Below are positions 7,661-15,500 of a stretch of 64,000 nucleotides of DNA, piece by piece. Origin of the DNA: Planobispora rosea (GTDB taxonomy: Bacteria; Actinomycetota; Actinomycetes; Streptosporangiales; Streptosporangiaceae); assembly GCF_014648175.1 (NCBI RefSeq), contig NZ_BMQP01000001.1, forward strand, positions 186,001 to 250,000. Reading direction: 5' to 3'. Made by a program: the position numbers and the translations under genes. A model generated the notes under the pieces. That model did not search any database. It saw only the letters and a list, made by a program, of their open reading frames with translations, and was not told the DNA's origin. The number at the start of each line of letters is the position of its first letter. Within the stretch, counting starts at the first letter, position 1.

Positions 7661-9346
7661 ATGAGTCACCCCCATCCCGAACTCGGGCCCCCGCCGCCGC
7701 TGCCCGAGGGCGCGCTGCGCATCGTCGCGCTGGGCGGCCTCGGGGAGATCGGCCGCAACATGGCGGTGTTCGAGTTCGACGGGCGCCTGCTGATCGTGGA
7801 CTGCGGTGTGCTGTTCCCCGAGACCGAGCAGCCCGGCGTGGACCTGATCCTGCCCGACTTCGACTACATCCGCGACCGGCTGGACCGGGTCGAGGCGGTC
7901 ATCCTGACGCACGGGCACGAGGACCACATCGGCGCCGTGCCGTACCTGCTCCGCGAGCGTCCCGACATCCCGGTCGTCGGCTCCAAGCTGACGATGGCGC
8001 TGATCGAGGCCAAGCTGACCGAGCACCGCATCCAGCCGGTGAAGGTCGAGGTCGTCGAGGAGGAACGGCACCGGTTCGGGCCGTTCGACTGCGAGTTCTT
8101 CGCGGTCAACCACTCGATCCCGGACGCGCTGGCGGTCGCGATCCGCACCCCGGCCGGCATCGTGCTGCACACCGGTGACTTCCGGATGGACCAGCTGCCC
8201 AGCGACGGCCGCCTGACCGACCTGGGAGGCTTCGCCCGGCTCGGCCGGGAGGGCGTCGACCTGCTGATGTCCGACTCCACCAACGCCGAGGTCCCGGGCT
8301 TCGTCACCAGTGAGCGGGAGATCGCCCCGGTCATCGACGAGGTGATCCGTACGGCGAGCAAGCGCGTGATCGTGGCGAGCTTCGCCTCCCACATCCACCG
8401 CGTGCAGCAGGTCATGGACGCCGCCCACAGGCACGGCCGCAAGGTCGCGCTGATCGGCCGCTCCATGGTCCGCAACATGGGCGTGGCGCGCGACCTCGGC
8501 TACCTCCACGTCCCGCCGGGCCTGATCGTCGACTCCCGGGAGATCGAGGAGTGGCCGCCGGAGGACGTGGTGCTGATCTGCACCGGCTCCCAGGGTGAGC
8601 CGATGGCGGCGCTGTCGCGCATGGCCAACCGCGACCACGCGATCCGGATCGCCGAGGGCGACACCGTGCTGCTGGCCTCCTCGCTGGTCCCCGGGAACGA
8701 GACCGCCGTCAACAAGGTGATCAACGGGCTGACCCGGTGGGGCGCCCGGGTGGTGCACAAGGGCAACGCCAAGGTGCACGTCTCCGGGCACGCCGCCGCG
8801 GGCGAGCTGCTGTACGTGCTCAACCTGACCCGGCCGTCCAACTTCATGCCGGTGCACGGCGAGTGGCGGCACCTGCGGGCGCACGCCAAACTGGCCGCGC
8901 TGACCGGGGTGCCCGACGACCACATCGTGATCGCCGAGGACGGCGTCGTGGTGGACCTGGTCGACGGCCGCGCGCGGATCGTGGGCGCGGTGCAGGCCGG
9001 CTACGTCTACGTGGACGGCATCTCGGTGGGCGACGTCACCGAGTTCGCCCTGAAGGACCGGCGGATCCTGGGCGAGGAGGGGTTCATCTCGATCATCATC
9101 GTGGTGGACACCGCCACCGGGAAGCTGGCCGCCGCCCCGGAGATCCACGCGCGCGGCTCGGGCATCGACCCCGACCGGTTCGACGAGGTCATCCCGCAGG
9201 TGGAGAAGGCCCTGCAGGACAACGCCGCCGACGGGGTGGTGGACATCCAGCAGGTCCGCCGGGTGGTCCGCAGGACCGTGGGCCGCTGGGTGAGCGACGC
9301 CTACCGCCGCCGTCCGATGATCGTCCCTGTGATCATCGAGGTCTGA
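7661..9346 (+). CDS. rnj: Ribonuclease J
   Basis: A 561-residue metallo-beta-lactamase/beta-CASP nuclease that processes and degrades RNA in actinobacteria, with both 5'-exonuclease and endonuclease activity. The zinc motif HGHEDH is at residues 84-89. Further beta-CASP motifs follow (DSTNAE, then SGHAAAGEL and PVHGEWRHL), and a C-terminal RNase J domain ends the protein. The length is normal. The start ATG follows GAGAGGTGTGACTGC. The order dapA-rnj is conserved across actinobacteria. A perfect palindrome after the stop serves as terminator. Confidence 0.95.
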   Translation: MSHPHPELGPPPPLPEGALRIVALGGLGEIGRNMAVFEFDGRLLIVDCGVLFPETEQPGVDLILPDFDYIRDRLDRVEAVILTHGHEDHIGAVPYLLRERPDIPVVGSKLTMALIEAKLTEHRIQPVKVEVVEEERHRFGPFDCEFFAVNHSIPDALAVAIRTPAGIVLHTGDFRMDQLPSDGRLTDLGGFARLGREGVDLLMSDSTNAEVPGFVTSEREIAPVIDEVIRTASKRVIVASFASHIHRVQQVMDAAHRHGRKVALIGRSMVRNMGVARDLGYLHVPPGLIVDSREIEEWPPEDVVLICTGSQGEPMAALSRMANRDHAIRIAEGDTVLLASSLVPGNETAVNKVINGLTRWGARVVHKGNAKVHVSGHAAAGELLYVLNLTRPSNFMPVHGEWRHLRAHAKLAALTGVPDDHIVIAEDGVVVDLVDGRARIVGAVQAGYVYVDGISVGDVTEFALKDRRILGEEGFISIIIVVDTATGKLAAAPEIHARGSGIDPDRFDEVIPQVEKALQDNAADGVVDIQQVRRVVRRTVGRWVSDAYRRRPMIVPVIIEV

Positions 9347-9397
9347 GGAGTGAGCTCCGGGGGCTGACCTCCTGGCCGTAAGGCCGGTCCGGCCCCC

Positions 9398-9431
9398 GGC
9401 CGTACGGCGGCGCCGGCGCCGCCGTACGGCC
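9398..9431 (+). terminator. Perfect palindromic terminator after rnj
   Basis: A perfect 17+17-bp inverted repeat without a loop (left arm begins GGCCGTACGGCGG) lies about 50 bases after the rnj stop. It also marks the left edge of the pectin island. Confidence 0.65.
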
Positions 9432-9528
9432 GCCTCCGCGATGTGATTTCCGTACACCGCCGTCTCCGGCCGATGCGCCGGGGGCGGCCTCGATGTATGC
9501 TCCTATTGTTCTATATAGCGAATTTTAA

Positions 9529-9543
9529 TTTCATGTAACAGAA
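9529..9543 (+). promoter_or_regulatory. Shared uronate-regulon operator, kduI promoter
   Basis: TTTCATGTAACAGAA lies just before the GGGAGGGG Shine-Dalgarno sequence of kduI. It fits the palindromic pattern TTYCAY-N3-RTRGAA seen in the other promoters of this island. It is the likely target of the IclR regulator encoded two genes downstream. Confidence 0.6.
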
Positions 9544-9555
9544 CAGGGAGGGGTC

Positions 9556-10383
9556 ATGGAGGTACGGCACGCCACGGCACCGGACCAGATTCCGGGCGCG
9601 ACGACCGAGTGGTTGCGCGCCAGGTTCCTGGTGGAGGACCTGTTCTCTCCCGGAGAGGTGCGGCTGGTCTACTCGCACGAGGACCGGATGGTGGTGGGCG
9701 GCGTGACGGGGCCCGCGGTCCTGCCCGCCCCCGATCCGCTCCGCGCCGAGCGCTTCCTGGACCGGCGCGAGCTGGGCGTGGTCAACGTGGGCGGGGAAGG
9801 GGAGGCGGGCGAAGGGGAGACGGGCACGGTCACCGTGGACGGCACGCCGTACGAGCTGGCTCCCAAGGAGTGCCTCTACGTCGGCCGGGGCAGCCGGGAG
9901 GTGAGCTTCGACGGCGGATCGTTCTATCTCGTCTCCACCCCCGCGCACGCCGACCATCCGACGGCGAAGAGCACGCTGGAGGACGCCGAGCCGGTACGGC
10001 TGGGCGGGAGCGAGGGCTCCAACGACCGTACGATCTACAAGCACATCCACGCCAAGGGGGTGCGGAGCTGCCAGCTCGTACTCGGCGTGACCGTGCTGGA
10101 GCCGGGCAGCATGTGGAACACCATGCCCTGCCACACCCATGAGCGCAGGACCGAGGTCTACTTCTACTTCGGCCTCCCCGAGGACCAGCGGGTGATCCAC
10201 CTGATGGGCCGCCCCGACGAGACCCGCAACCTCGTGGTCGCCGACCGGCAGGCGGTCATCTCGCCGCCGTGGTCGGTGCACTGCGGCTTCGGCACGCGCA
10301 GCTACTCCTTCGTCTGGGCGATGGGCGGGGAGAACCAGGCCTACGACGACATGGAGCAGGTCGCGATCGGAGAAATGCGCTGA
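9556..10383 (+). CDS. kduI: 5-dehydro-4-deoxy-D-glucuronate isomerase
   Basis: A 275-residue KduI cupin. It interconverts 5-keto-4-deoxyuronate (DKI) and 2,5-diketo-3-deoxygluconate in the breakdown of unsaturated uronates released from pectin. The zinc ligands H193, H195, E200 and H242 (HTHERRTE, then SVHCGFG) are all present, matching the four-ligand set of the family. The next gene kduD starts within its stop (TGATG), so the two steps are translationally coupled. A promoter operator shared with the symporter and pectate lyase genes lies just upstream. Confidence 0.95.
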   Translation: MEVRHATAPDQIPGATTEWLRARFLVEDLFSPGEVRLVYSHEDRMVVGGVTGPAVLPAPDPLRAERFLDRRELGVVNVGGEGEAGEGETGTVTVDGTPYELAPKECLYVGRGSREVSFDGGSFYLVSTPAHADHPTAKSTLEDAEPVRLGGSEGSNDRTIYKHIHAKGVRSCQLVLGVTVLEPGSMWNTMPCHTHERRTEVYFYFGLPEDQRVIHLMGRPDETRNLVVADRQAVISPPWSVHCGFGTRSYSFVWAMGGENQAYDDMEQVAIGEMR

Positions 10384-11138
10384 TGCCCGCCCCGGAGGAG
10401 ATGTTCTCGCTGGAGGGCAGGACCGCGCTCGTCACCGGGGCCCGCACGGGGATCGGCCGGGCGATCGCGCTGGGGCTGGCGGAGGCCGGGGCCGACCTGG
10501 TGCTGCACGGCCGCGACGGCGACCTGGACGAGATCGAGGCCGAGGTCCGCAAGACCGGCCGGCAGGTCTCGCGGTGGGTCCTGGACCTGTCGGACCCCGC
10601 GCGGATCCCCGGGGCGGCGGCCGGGCTGGGCCGCGTCGACGTGCTGGTCAACAACGCCGGGATCATCCGCAGGGCGCCCGCGGCCGAGCACTCCTACGCC
10701 GACTTCCGCGAGGTGCTCGACGTCAACCTCGACGCGGTCTTCCTGCTCAGCCAGGTGGTCGGGGCGGGGATGCTGGACCGCGGCACCGGGAAGATCATCA
10801 TGATCGCCTCCATGCTCTCCTTCCAGGGAGGCGTCAACGTGCCCGGCTACACCGCGGCCAAGCACGGGGTCGCGGGTCTCACCCGGGCCCTGGCGTGCGA
10901 GTGGGCCGGGCGCGGAGTGCAGGTCAACGCCATCGCCCCCGGCTACATCGCGACCGCCAACACCGAGCGGCTGCGGGCGGACGCGGTGCGGGAGGCCGAG
11001 ATCTCCGGGCGCATCCCGGCGGGCCGCTGGGGCCTGCCGGAGGACCTCGTGGGCGCGGCGGTCTTCCTGGCCTCGCGCGCGTCCGACTACGTGAACGGAC
11101 ATGTGCTGGCGGTGGACGGGGGCTGGTTGGCGCGCTGA
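10383..11138 (+). CDS. kduD: 2-dehydro-3-deoxy-D-gluconate 5-dehydrogenase
   Basis: A 251-residue short-chain dehydrogenase/reductase that reduces the KduI product to 2-keto-3-deoxygluconate (KDG). It has the cofactor motif TGARTGIG near residue 19, the NNAGI structural motif, and the active-site YTAAK with Y156 and K160. Its ATG overlaps the kduI stop, and the next gene, an IclR regulator, begins 17 bases after its stop. No KDG kinase or aldolase lies in the island, so the pathway must be completed elsewhere. Confidence 0.93.
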   Translation: MPAPEEMFSLEGRTALVTGARTGIGRAIALGLAEAGADLVLHGRDGDLDEIEAEVRKTGRQVSRWVLDLSDPARIPGAAAGLGRVDVLVNNAGIIRRAPAAEHSYADFREVLDVNLDAVFLLSQVVGAGMLDRGTGKIIMIASMLSFQGGVNVPGYTAAKHGVAGLTRALACEWAGRGVQVNAIAPGYIATANTERLRADAVREAEISGRIPAGRWGLPEDLVGAAVFLASRASDYVNGHVLAVDGGWLAR

Positions 11139-11155
11139 CCAGTAGGCTCACGGGC

Positions 11156-11920
11156 GTGGCTAGGGAAGGCAGTTCCATTGACAAGGCGCTGACGGTGCTG
11201 GAGGCGATCGCCGAGCACCACCGCGTCACCGACATCGCCGTGGCGACGGGAGTCTCCAAGTCGACCGTCCACCGGATCCTGCAGTCGCTGGTGGAGTGGG
11301 GGTTCGCGCGCAGCGACGGGAACGGGGGCTACGAGCCGGGTCCCCGCATCCTCACCCTGGCCGGCCGGGTGATGAACCGGTTCGACCCGGCCAGCCAGGC
11401 CTCGGGGGCGCTGAACGCGCTCCACGAGCGGATCGGTTTCACCACGCACTTCGCGATCCGCAGCGGGGACGAGGCGGTCTACGTCTCCAAGCTGGAGGGG
11501 CGCAGGCCGTACCAGATGCCCTCCCGGGTCGGGATGAGCCTGCGCCTGCACTGCACCGCGATCGGCAAGGCCATCCTGTCCTGCCTGCCCGCCGACGAGA
11601 TCCGCGGCATCTGCGACCGTACGGGCCTGCCCGGCCGGACCCCGAACACCCTCACCACGGTCGAGGACCTCATGGCCCACCTGGCCGGGGTCCGCGCGCG
11701 GGGGTACGCGGTCGACGACGAGGAGAACCTGCCGGAGGTCCTGTGCGTCGCGGCCCCGGTCTTCGACCACACGGGCCGTGTCTTCGGCGGCATCTCCGTC
11801 TCCGCGCTCAAGATGGACATGACGCGCGAGGAACTGGAGCGGCTCGCCCCCGAGGTCGTCTCCGCCGCGCGCGAGGTCTCCGCCGCGCTCGGCGCCCCCG
11901 CCGGCATTCCCGGCCGGTGA
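11156..11920 (+). CDS. IclR-family regulator of the uronate island
   Basis: A 254-residue IclR protein, related by family to KdgR. The N-terminal winged helix occupies about residues 6-70 (DKALTVLEAIAEHHRVTDIAVATG, then STVHRILQSL). The GAF-like effector domain fills about 85-250 (GMSLRLHCTAIGKAIL, then ENLPEVLCVAAPVFD). The start is GTG at 11156. A TAGGCT hexamer 8-13 bases before it suggests a leaderless transcript in addition to kduID read-through. Five candidate operators in the island promoters are its most likely sites. In known KdgR systems the inducer is KDG or a related ketouronate. A 15-bp duplication covers the stop codon. Confidence 0.9.
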   Translation: MAREGSSIDKALTVLEAIAEHHRVTDIAVATGVSKSTVHRILQSLVEWGFARSDGNGGYEPGPRILTLAGRVMNRFDPASQASGALNALHERIGFTTHFAIRSGDEAVYVSKLEGRRPYQMPSRVGMSLRLHCTAIGKAILSCLPADEIRGICDRTGLPGRTPNTLTTVEDLMAHLAGVRARGYAVDDEENLPEVLCVAAPVFDHTGRVFGGISVSALKMDMTREELERLAPEVVSAAREVSAALGAPAGIPGR

Positions 11921-11939
11921 CTCCCGGCCGGTGACTCCC
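11910..11939 (+). repeat. 15-bp tandem duplication over the iclR stop
   Basis: CCGGCCGGTGACTCC occurs twice in tandem. The first copy contains the TGA stop of the IclR gene. A degenerate third copy lies near 11967. Confidence 0.85.
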
Positions 11940-12013
11940 GGCGGGTGGCGCTGAGCCGGGCCCTCCGCCGGTGACTCCCGGGAACGTCGCCGACGACTCC
12001 TGCTGCCTCCTTG

Positions 12014-12048
12014 TTTCATGTAGTGGAATATGGTCTCATGTGATGCAA
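12014..12048 (+). promoter_or_regulatory. Paired uronate-regulon operators, tautomerase promoter
   Basis: TTTCATGTAGTGGAA at 12014-12028 and TCTCATGTGATGCAA at 12034-12048 are 20 bp apart, two helical turns, on the same face of the DNA. The first is the best match to the shared palindrome. This arrangement suits cooperative binding by an IclR dimer pair. Confidence 0.65.
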
Positions 12049-12070
12049 CAGTATTGATCTGGAGGACAGC

Positions 12071-12256
12071 ATGCCGAACATCACCGTCGAACTGCTCTCG
12101 GGGCGGACCATGGACCAGCGCCGGGAATTCGTCGCCGCGGTGACCGACGCCGCGGTGGACGTCCTGAAGGCCCGCCGCGAGGCGGTGCGGATCGTCTTCA
12201 CCGAAATCGAGAAGTCCGACGTGGCCAACGGCGGCGTCCTGGAGTCCGACAAGTAA
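12071..12256 (+). CDS. 4-oxalocrotonate tautomerase-family protein
   Basis: A 61-residue protein with the tautomerase-superfamily hallmark, a proline immediately after the initiator methionine (M-P-N-I-T-V), which acts as the general base after Met removal. The length matches the 4-OT subunit. The arginine-rich pairs expected around residues 11 and 39 appear as GRT and REAVRI. The start has a good TGGAGG Shine-Dalgarno sequence. Because its promoter has the paired operators of the uronate regulon, it probably interconverts keto/enol or ring forms of an unsaturated or keto-uronate intermediate. That role is inference. Confidence 0.8.
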   Translation: MPNITVELLSGRTMDQRREFVAAVTDAAVDVLKARREAVRIVFTEIEKSDVANGGVLESDK

Positions 12257-12358
12257 GCCGTGGAGCCCGGCAGGTAAGCCCTGGAGTCCGGCAGGTAAAG
12301 GGCACCGGGAAGGGGGACCGGGTGGATCCGGTCCCCCTTCTCCGTGCCGGTTACGGCC

Positions 12359-13855
12359 TCAGGCGGTCACCCTGGCCCGGTCCTCCTCCGGGTCGGTGTC
12401 GAGCGAGTCGACCATGGCGTCCCGGTCCGGCCGGTTCTCCGGCTTCAGGAAGCCGATCGCCACGTAGAGGATCAGTGACGTGACCAGCGGCACGCCCACC
12501 ACCATCGCGGTGTCCTTGGACTCGATGATCCATTTGATGGAGGCCCACACGCCCAGGCCCGCGGCCCACGACGCGATCGCGGCGGTCGGGCCGCTCCGCT
12601 TGAACCAGGGGAGCAGGCCCAGCATCAGCGGGATCGAGATCGGACCCATGGTGGCCGCGACCAGATCGACGACGATCTTCAGGACGACGCCCTGGCCCTC
12701 GGTGGAGATCGCGATGGCCATGCTGATCAGCACGAACACGAACGTGGTCACCCGGGCGAAGGTCAGCTCCGCCCGCGTGGACAGCTCCCGCACCTTGCGG
12801 ACGAGCACGGGGGCGATGTCCCGGGTGATGACCGAGGAGATCACGTTGGCGTCGGAGGCGACCATGGCCATGGTGTGGGAGAAGAAGCCGGCCAGGACCA
12901 GGCCGATCACGCCCTGCGGGAGCAGGGTCTGCGCCAGCCGTACGTAGGCGTCCTCCGCGTTGGCCAGCCCCGGGACGATGAGCGGGGCGGCGAACATCGG
13001 GATGAACAGGATCAGCGGCCAGACCAGCCAGAGCGCGCTGGACAGCAGCGCCGAGCGCTTGGCGGCCGAGCCCGAGGGGGAGGCCATGTAGCGCTGGGCG
13101 AGGTTCCACATGCCGCCGTTGTACTCGAAGGTCTTGATGAACAGCATGGCGAGGAAGAACGTCGTGGTGTACGGCCCGGCGAACGGGTCGCCGTGTCCCT
13201 CGGGCAGCTTGTCCCACATGGTCCACAGTGTCGCGACGCCGTCGAGGTGGGACATGATCGCGATGAACATGGCGACGCCGGCGATGCCCTGGATGACGAA
13301 CTGGCCGAAGTCGGTGAGCACGTCGGCCCAGAGGCCGCCGGCGGTGATGTAGACGAGCGTGACGGCCCCGGTGATGAGGATGCCCCAGCCGATGGGGATC
13401 CCGGCGAAGCCGCGCAGCAGAACCGCGATCGCCACCCACTTGGCCGCGATGTCCACGACCTTCAGCAGCGCGCCGCTGTAGGCCAGCACCTGCTGGGTGG
13501 GCAGGTTGTAGCGCCGGGCGAGGTACTCCAGGGGAGAGGCCACGCCGTGCTTGGACCGGAGCCGGTTCCACCGGGCCGCCCAGACGAAAGCGCCGATTCC
13601 GACTCCGAGACCGATGGTCAGCGCCCACCAGACGTACATGGCCAGGCCGTAGTTGTAGGCGACGGCCGCGAACGCCACGAACATGATCGCGCTGTAACCC
13701 GACATGTGGTGCGAGATGCCGGAGAGCCACCACGGGATCCTGCCACCCGCGGTGAAGAAGTCCATCACGCTTCTGATGCGGTTCTTCGACCAGACGCCGA
13801 TACCAACCATTACTAGGAAGTAAGCGCCCAGAACGGACCAGTCGAGTGCTGACAT
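12359..13855 (-). CDS. Sodium:solute symporter (SSS family)
   Basis: A 498-residue integral membrane protein with about 12-13 transmembrane helices and typical SSS sequence features (FFTAGGRIPWW, ISHHMSGYSAIMFV, ITAGGLWADVLTDFGQF). It should import an organic acid or sugar acid with Na+. Its context and shared operator point to uronates or unsaturated oligo-uronides from pectin. The frame is open to a TTG at 13870, but the ATG at 13855 is chosen because GGGAGGAGAG lies just before it. That Shine-Dalgarno sequence is itself the 3' arm of a perfect 10-bp hairpin. The gene is divergent from the pectate lyase. Confidence 0.88.
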   Translation of the reverse strand: MSALDWSVLGAYFLVMVGIGVWSKNRIRSVMDFFTAGGRIPWWLSGISHHMSGYSAIMFVAFAAVAYNYGLAMYVWWALTIGLGVGIGAFVWAARWNRLRSKHGVASPLEYLARRYNLPTQQVLAYSGALLKVVDIAAKWVAIAVLLRGFAGIPIGWGILITGAVTLVYITAGGLWADVLTDFGQFVIQGIAGVAMFIAIMSHLDGVATLWTMWDKLPEGHGDPFAGPYTTTFFLAMLFIKTFEYNGGMWNLAQRYMASPSGSAAKRSALLSSALWLVWPLILFIPMFAAPLIVPGLANAEDAYVRLAQTLLPQGVIGLVLAGFFSHTMAMVASDANVISSVITRDIAPVLVRKVRELSTRAELTFARVTTFVFVLISMAIAISTEGQGVVLKIVVDLVAATMGPISIPLMLGLLPWFKRSGPTAAIASWAAGLGVWASIKWIIESKDTAMVVGVPLVTSLILYVAIGFLKPENRPDRDAMVDSLDTDPEEDRARVTA

Positions 13856-13860
13856 GGTCT

Positions 13861-13888
13861 CTCCTCCCAACCGTCTGCTTGGGAGGAG
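13861..13888 (-). promoter_or_regulatory. Hairpin occluding the symporter ribosome-binding site
   Basis: A perfect 10-bp inverted repeat, CTCCTCCCAA / TTGGGAGGAG with an 8-base loop, lies in the symporter leader. In the mRNA the 3' arm contains the whole Shine-Dalgarno sequence, with the ATG five bases on. Translation should be poor unless the hairpin is opened. Confidence 0.65.
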
Positions 13889-13889
13889 G

Positions 13890-13904
13890 TTCTACTACAT
13901 GGAA
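13890..13904 (-). promoter_or_regulatory. Shared uronate-regulon operator, symporter promoter
   Basis: On the minus strand this reads TTCCATGTAGTAGAA, nearly identical to the tautomerase site. A TTGACA (minus strand, 13915-13910) lies a few bases upstream, so the operator would occupy the -10/spacer region of the promoter. Confidence 0.6.
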
Positions 13905-13925
13905 CGCTATGTCAATACATAGGAC

Positions 13926-13939
13926 GGAAGGCGCTTTCC
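13926..13939 (+). promoter_or_regulatory. LacI-type operator candidate between symporter and pectate lyase
   Basis: GGAAGGCGCTTTCC is a palindrome with one mismatch and the central GCGC common to LacI-family operators. It lies between the two divergent genes. A related word, AGTAAGCGCTTTCC, sits inside the pectate lyase gene. Confidence 0.45.
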
Positions 13940-13988
13940 GAAAACCCCGTCCGTTCACCCGTCCGCGGTTCCGGTTGTCGAGATCTTG

Positions 13989-14003
13989 TTCTACGGTGTG
14001 GAG
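13989..14003 (+). promoter_or_regulatory. Degenerate uronate-regulon operator, pectate lyase promoter
   Basis: TTCTACGGTGTGGAG keeps the outer half-sites of the shared palindrome (compare TTCTAC...TGGAA at the symporter) about 50 bases before the lyase start. It is the weakest of the five sites. Confidence 0.4.
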
Positions 14004-14053
14004 CGACCTTTCCGGCCAAACCGATATTTCGGACAGGCCAGACATAAAGGGAG

Positions 14054-15382
14054 ATGAAAGTGTTGAGCAACATCACGGTCCGGGTACGCCTCGCGGTGTG
14101 CGCGGCCGCGGCCCTCGCGGGTGCCACGCTCGCGGCGGCCCCGGCGGCGGCGTCCTCGTCGGTGGCGTCCTCGGTTGCCCCGGCGGCGGGCTCGTATATT
14201 TTTGTTAACGCTAACAGTGGCCTCTGCCTGGAGGTCGCGGGCACGACGGAGGGCGCGCAGCTCGTCCAGCAGTCCTGCGGCCGGTCCGGCCAGACCTGGA
14301 TGCTCTCGAACGTCTCCGGCGGCCAGCGCCTGACCGCGGCCGGCGGCAAGTGCGCCGGGATCGCCGGGGACGGCACCTCGGCGGGCAGGGCGGTGACCCA
14401 GCAGACCTGTAAAGTAAGCGCTTTCCAAACCTGGGAGCTGAAGGCCGTCAGCGGCTCGATCCACCAGGTCGTCAACACCGGCAGCGCCAAGTGCCTCAAC
14501 GTCAAGGACAGCTCCAAGGCCGCCGCCGCGCCGGTGCAGCAGAACTCCTGCGACACGGCGGCCGGCAAGCGCTGGACGCTCAAGGCCGCCGGATCCGGTT
14601 CCACCCCGGCGCCTGCTCCCACTCCGGTGCCGACCGCGACGGTCAAGCCGACGCCCGCCCCGGCGCCGACCGCGACGGGCGGCCCCGCTCCGCTGCCGGG
14701 CTGGCCCACCGCCGACGGCCGGCAGCCCGTCACGGCCACCATCTCCGTCAGCGGCGTCCGCGACGGAGGCATGAAGCGCTTCTACGGCTCCGGTGACCTG
14801 GGCGGCGGCGGCCAGAGCGAGAGCCAGGGCCCGCTGTTCCAGCTGGCCGACGGCGCCACGCTGCAGAACGTCATCCTCGGCGCCCCCGCGGCCGACGGCG
14901 TCCACTGCCTGGGCACCTGCACGCTGAAGAACGTCTGGTGGGAGGACGTCGGCGAGGACGCCGCCACCTTCAAGGGCACCTCCGCCTCCCAGACGATGAC
15001 CGTCGACGGGGGCGGGGCCAGGGCCGCCTCCGACAAGGTCTTCCAGCACAACGGCCCCGGCACCTTCGTCATCAAGAACTTCCAGGTGGCGAACTTCGGC
15101 AAGCTCTACCGCTCCTGCGGCAACTGCTCCAAGCAGTACGCGCGGCACGTCGTGGTCTCCAACGTGCAGGTGACCGCTCCGGGCAAGTCCCTCGTGGGCA
15201 TCAACTCCAACTACGGCGACACCGCGAAGCTCTCGGCTGTCACGATCATCGGCGACTCCAGCAAGAAGATCGCGATCTGCGAGCGGTACAAGGGTGTGAC
15301 CAGCGGCGAGCCGAGCAAGACCGGCAGCGGTGCCGACGGGGTGAGCTGCGTCTACAGCGCCTCGGCCATCGCCTACAAGTGA
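14054..15382 (+). CDS. Secreted pectate lyase (PL3) with N-terminal ricin-type lectin domain
   Basis: A 442-residue exported enzyme. Residues 1-34 are a Sec signal peptide ending in APAAASS. About residues 46-190 form a beta-trefoil ricin-B/CBM13 domain with repeated QxW-like motifs (QTWML, QTWEL, KRWTL). A Pro/Thr linker (190-225) leads to a PL3-type pectate lyase domain with ADGVHCLGTC and AATFKG. It should cleave polygalacturonate by beta-elimination outside the cell, supplying substrates for the symporter and KduI/KduD. Two AT-rich runs of rare codons, at residues 47-55 and around 119-125, coincide with LacI-like palindromes. A strong hairpin follows the stop. Confidence 0.9.
   Translation: MKVLSNITVRVRLAVCAAAALAGATLAAAPAAASSSVASSVAPAAGSYIFVNANSGLCLEVAGTTEGAQLVQQSCGRSGQTWMLSNVSGGQRLTAAGGKCAGIAGDGTSAGRAVTQQTCKVSAFQTWELKAVSGSIHQVVNTGSAKCLNVKDSSKAAAAPVQQNSCDTAAGKRWTLKAAGSGSTPAPAPTPVPTATVKPTPAPAPTATGGPAPLPGWPTADGRQPVTATISVSGVRDGGMKRFYGSGDLGGGGQSESQGPLFQLADGATLQNVILGAPAADGVHCLGTCTLKNVWWEDVGEDAATFKGTSASQTMTVDGGGARAASDKVFQHNGPGTFVIKNFQVANFGKLYRSCGNCSKQYARHVVVSNVQVTAPGKSLVGINSNYGDTAKLSAVTIIGDSSKKIAICERYKGVTSGEPSKTGSGADGVSCVYSASAIAYK
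14203..14216 (+). promoter_or_regulatory. LacI-type operator candidate inside the pectate lyase coding sequence
   Basis: TGTTAACGCTAACA is an inverted repeat TGTTA/TAACA around a central CG, the classic LacI-family layout. It lies in codons 50-55, where the gene abruptly uses AT-rich codons (TTT GTT AAC GCT AAC) rare in the rest of the gene. It could act as a roadblock site. Confidence 0.5.
14413..14426 (+). promoter_or_regulatory. Second intragenic LacI-type operator candidate
   Basis: AGTAAGCGCTTTCC shares the GCGCTTTCC half with the intergenic site at 13926-13939. It again sits in a run of AT-rich codons (TGT AAA GTA AGC GCT TTC CAA). Confidence 0.4.
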
Positions 15383-15387
15383 CTCCC

Positions 15388-15414
15388 GCGGGACCCGGCG
15401 CGGCCGGGTCCCGC
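15388..15414 (+). terminator. Terminator after the pectate lyase
   Basis: A perfect 12-bp stem GCGGGACCCGGC/GCCGGGTCCCGC with a 3-base loop begins 6 bases after the stop codon. Confidence 0.75.
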
Positions 15415-15500
15415 CGAAGGCGCCGGTTCCGGCGAGGGAAGGGGGCCGGTCCCCGGCGAGCCTCCGCCTCCCCGGCGGCCACTGTCGTTAGCCTCCTACC

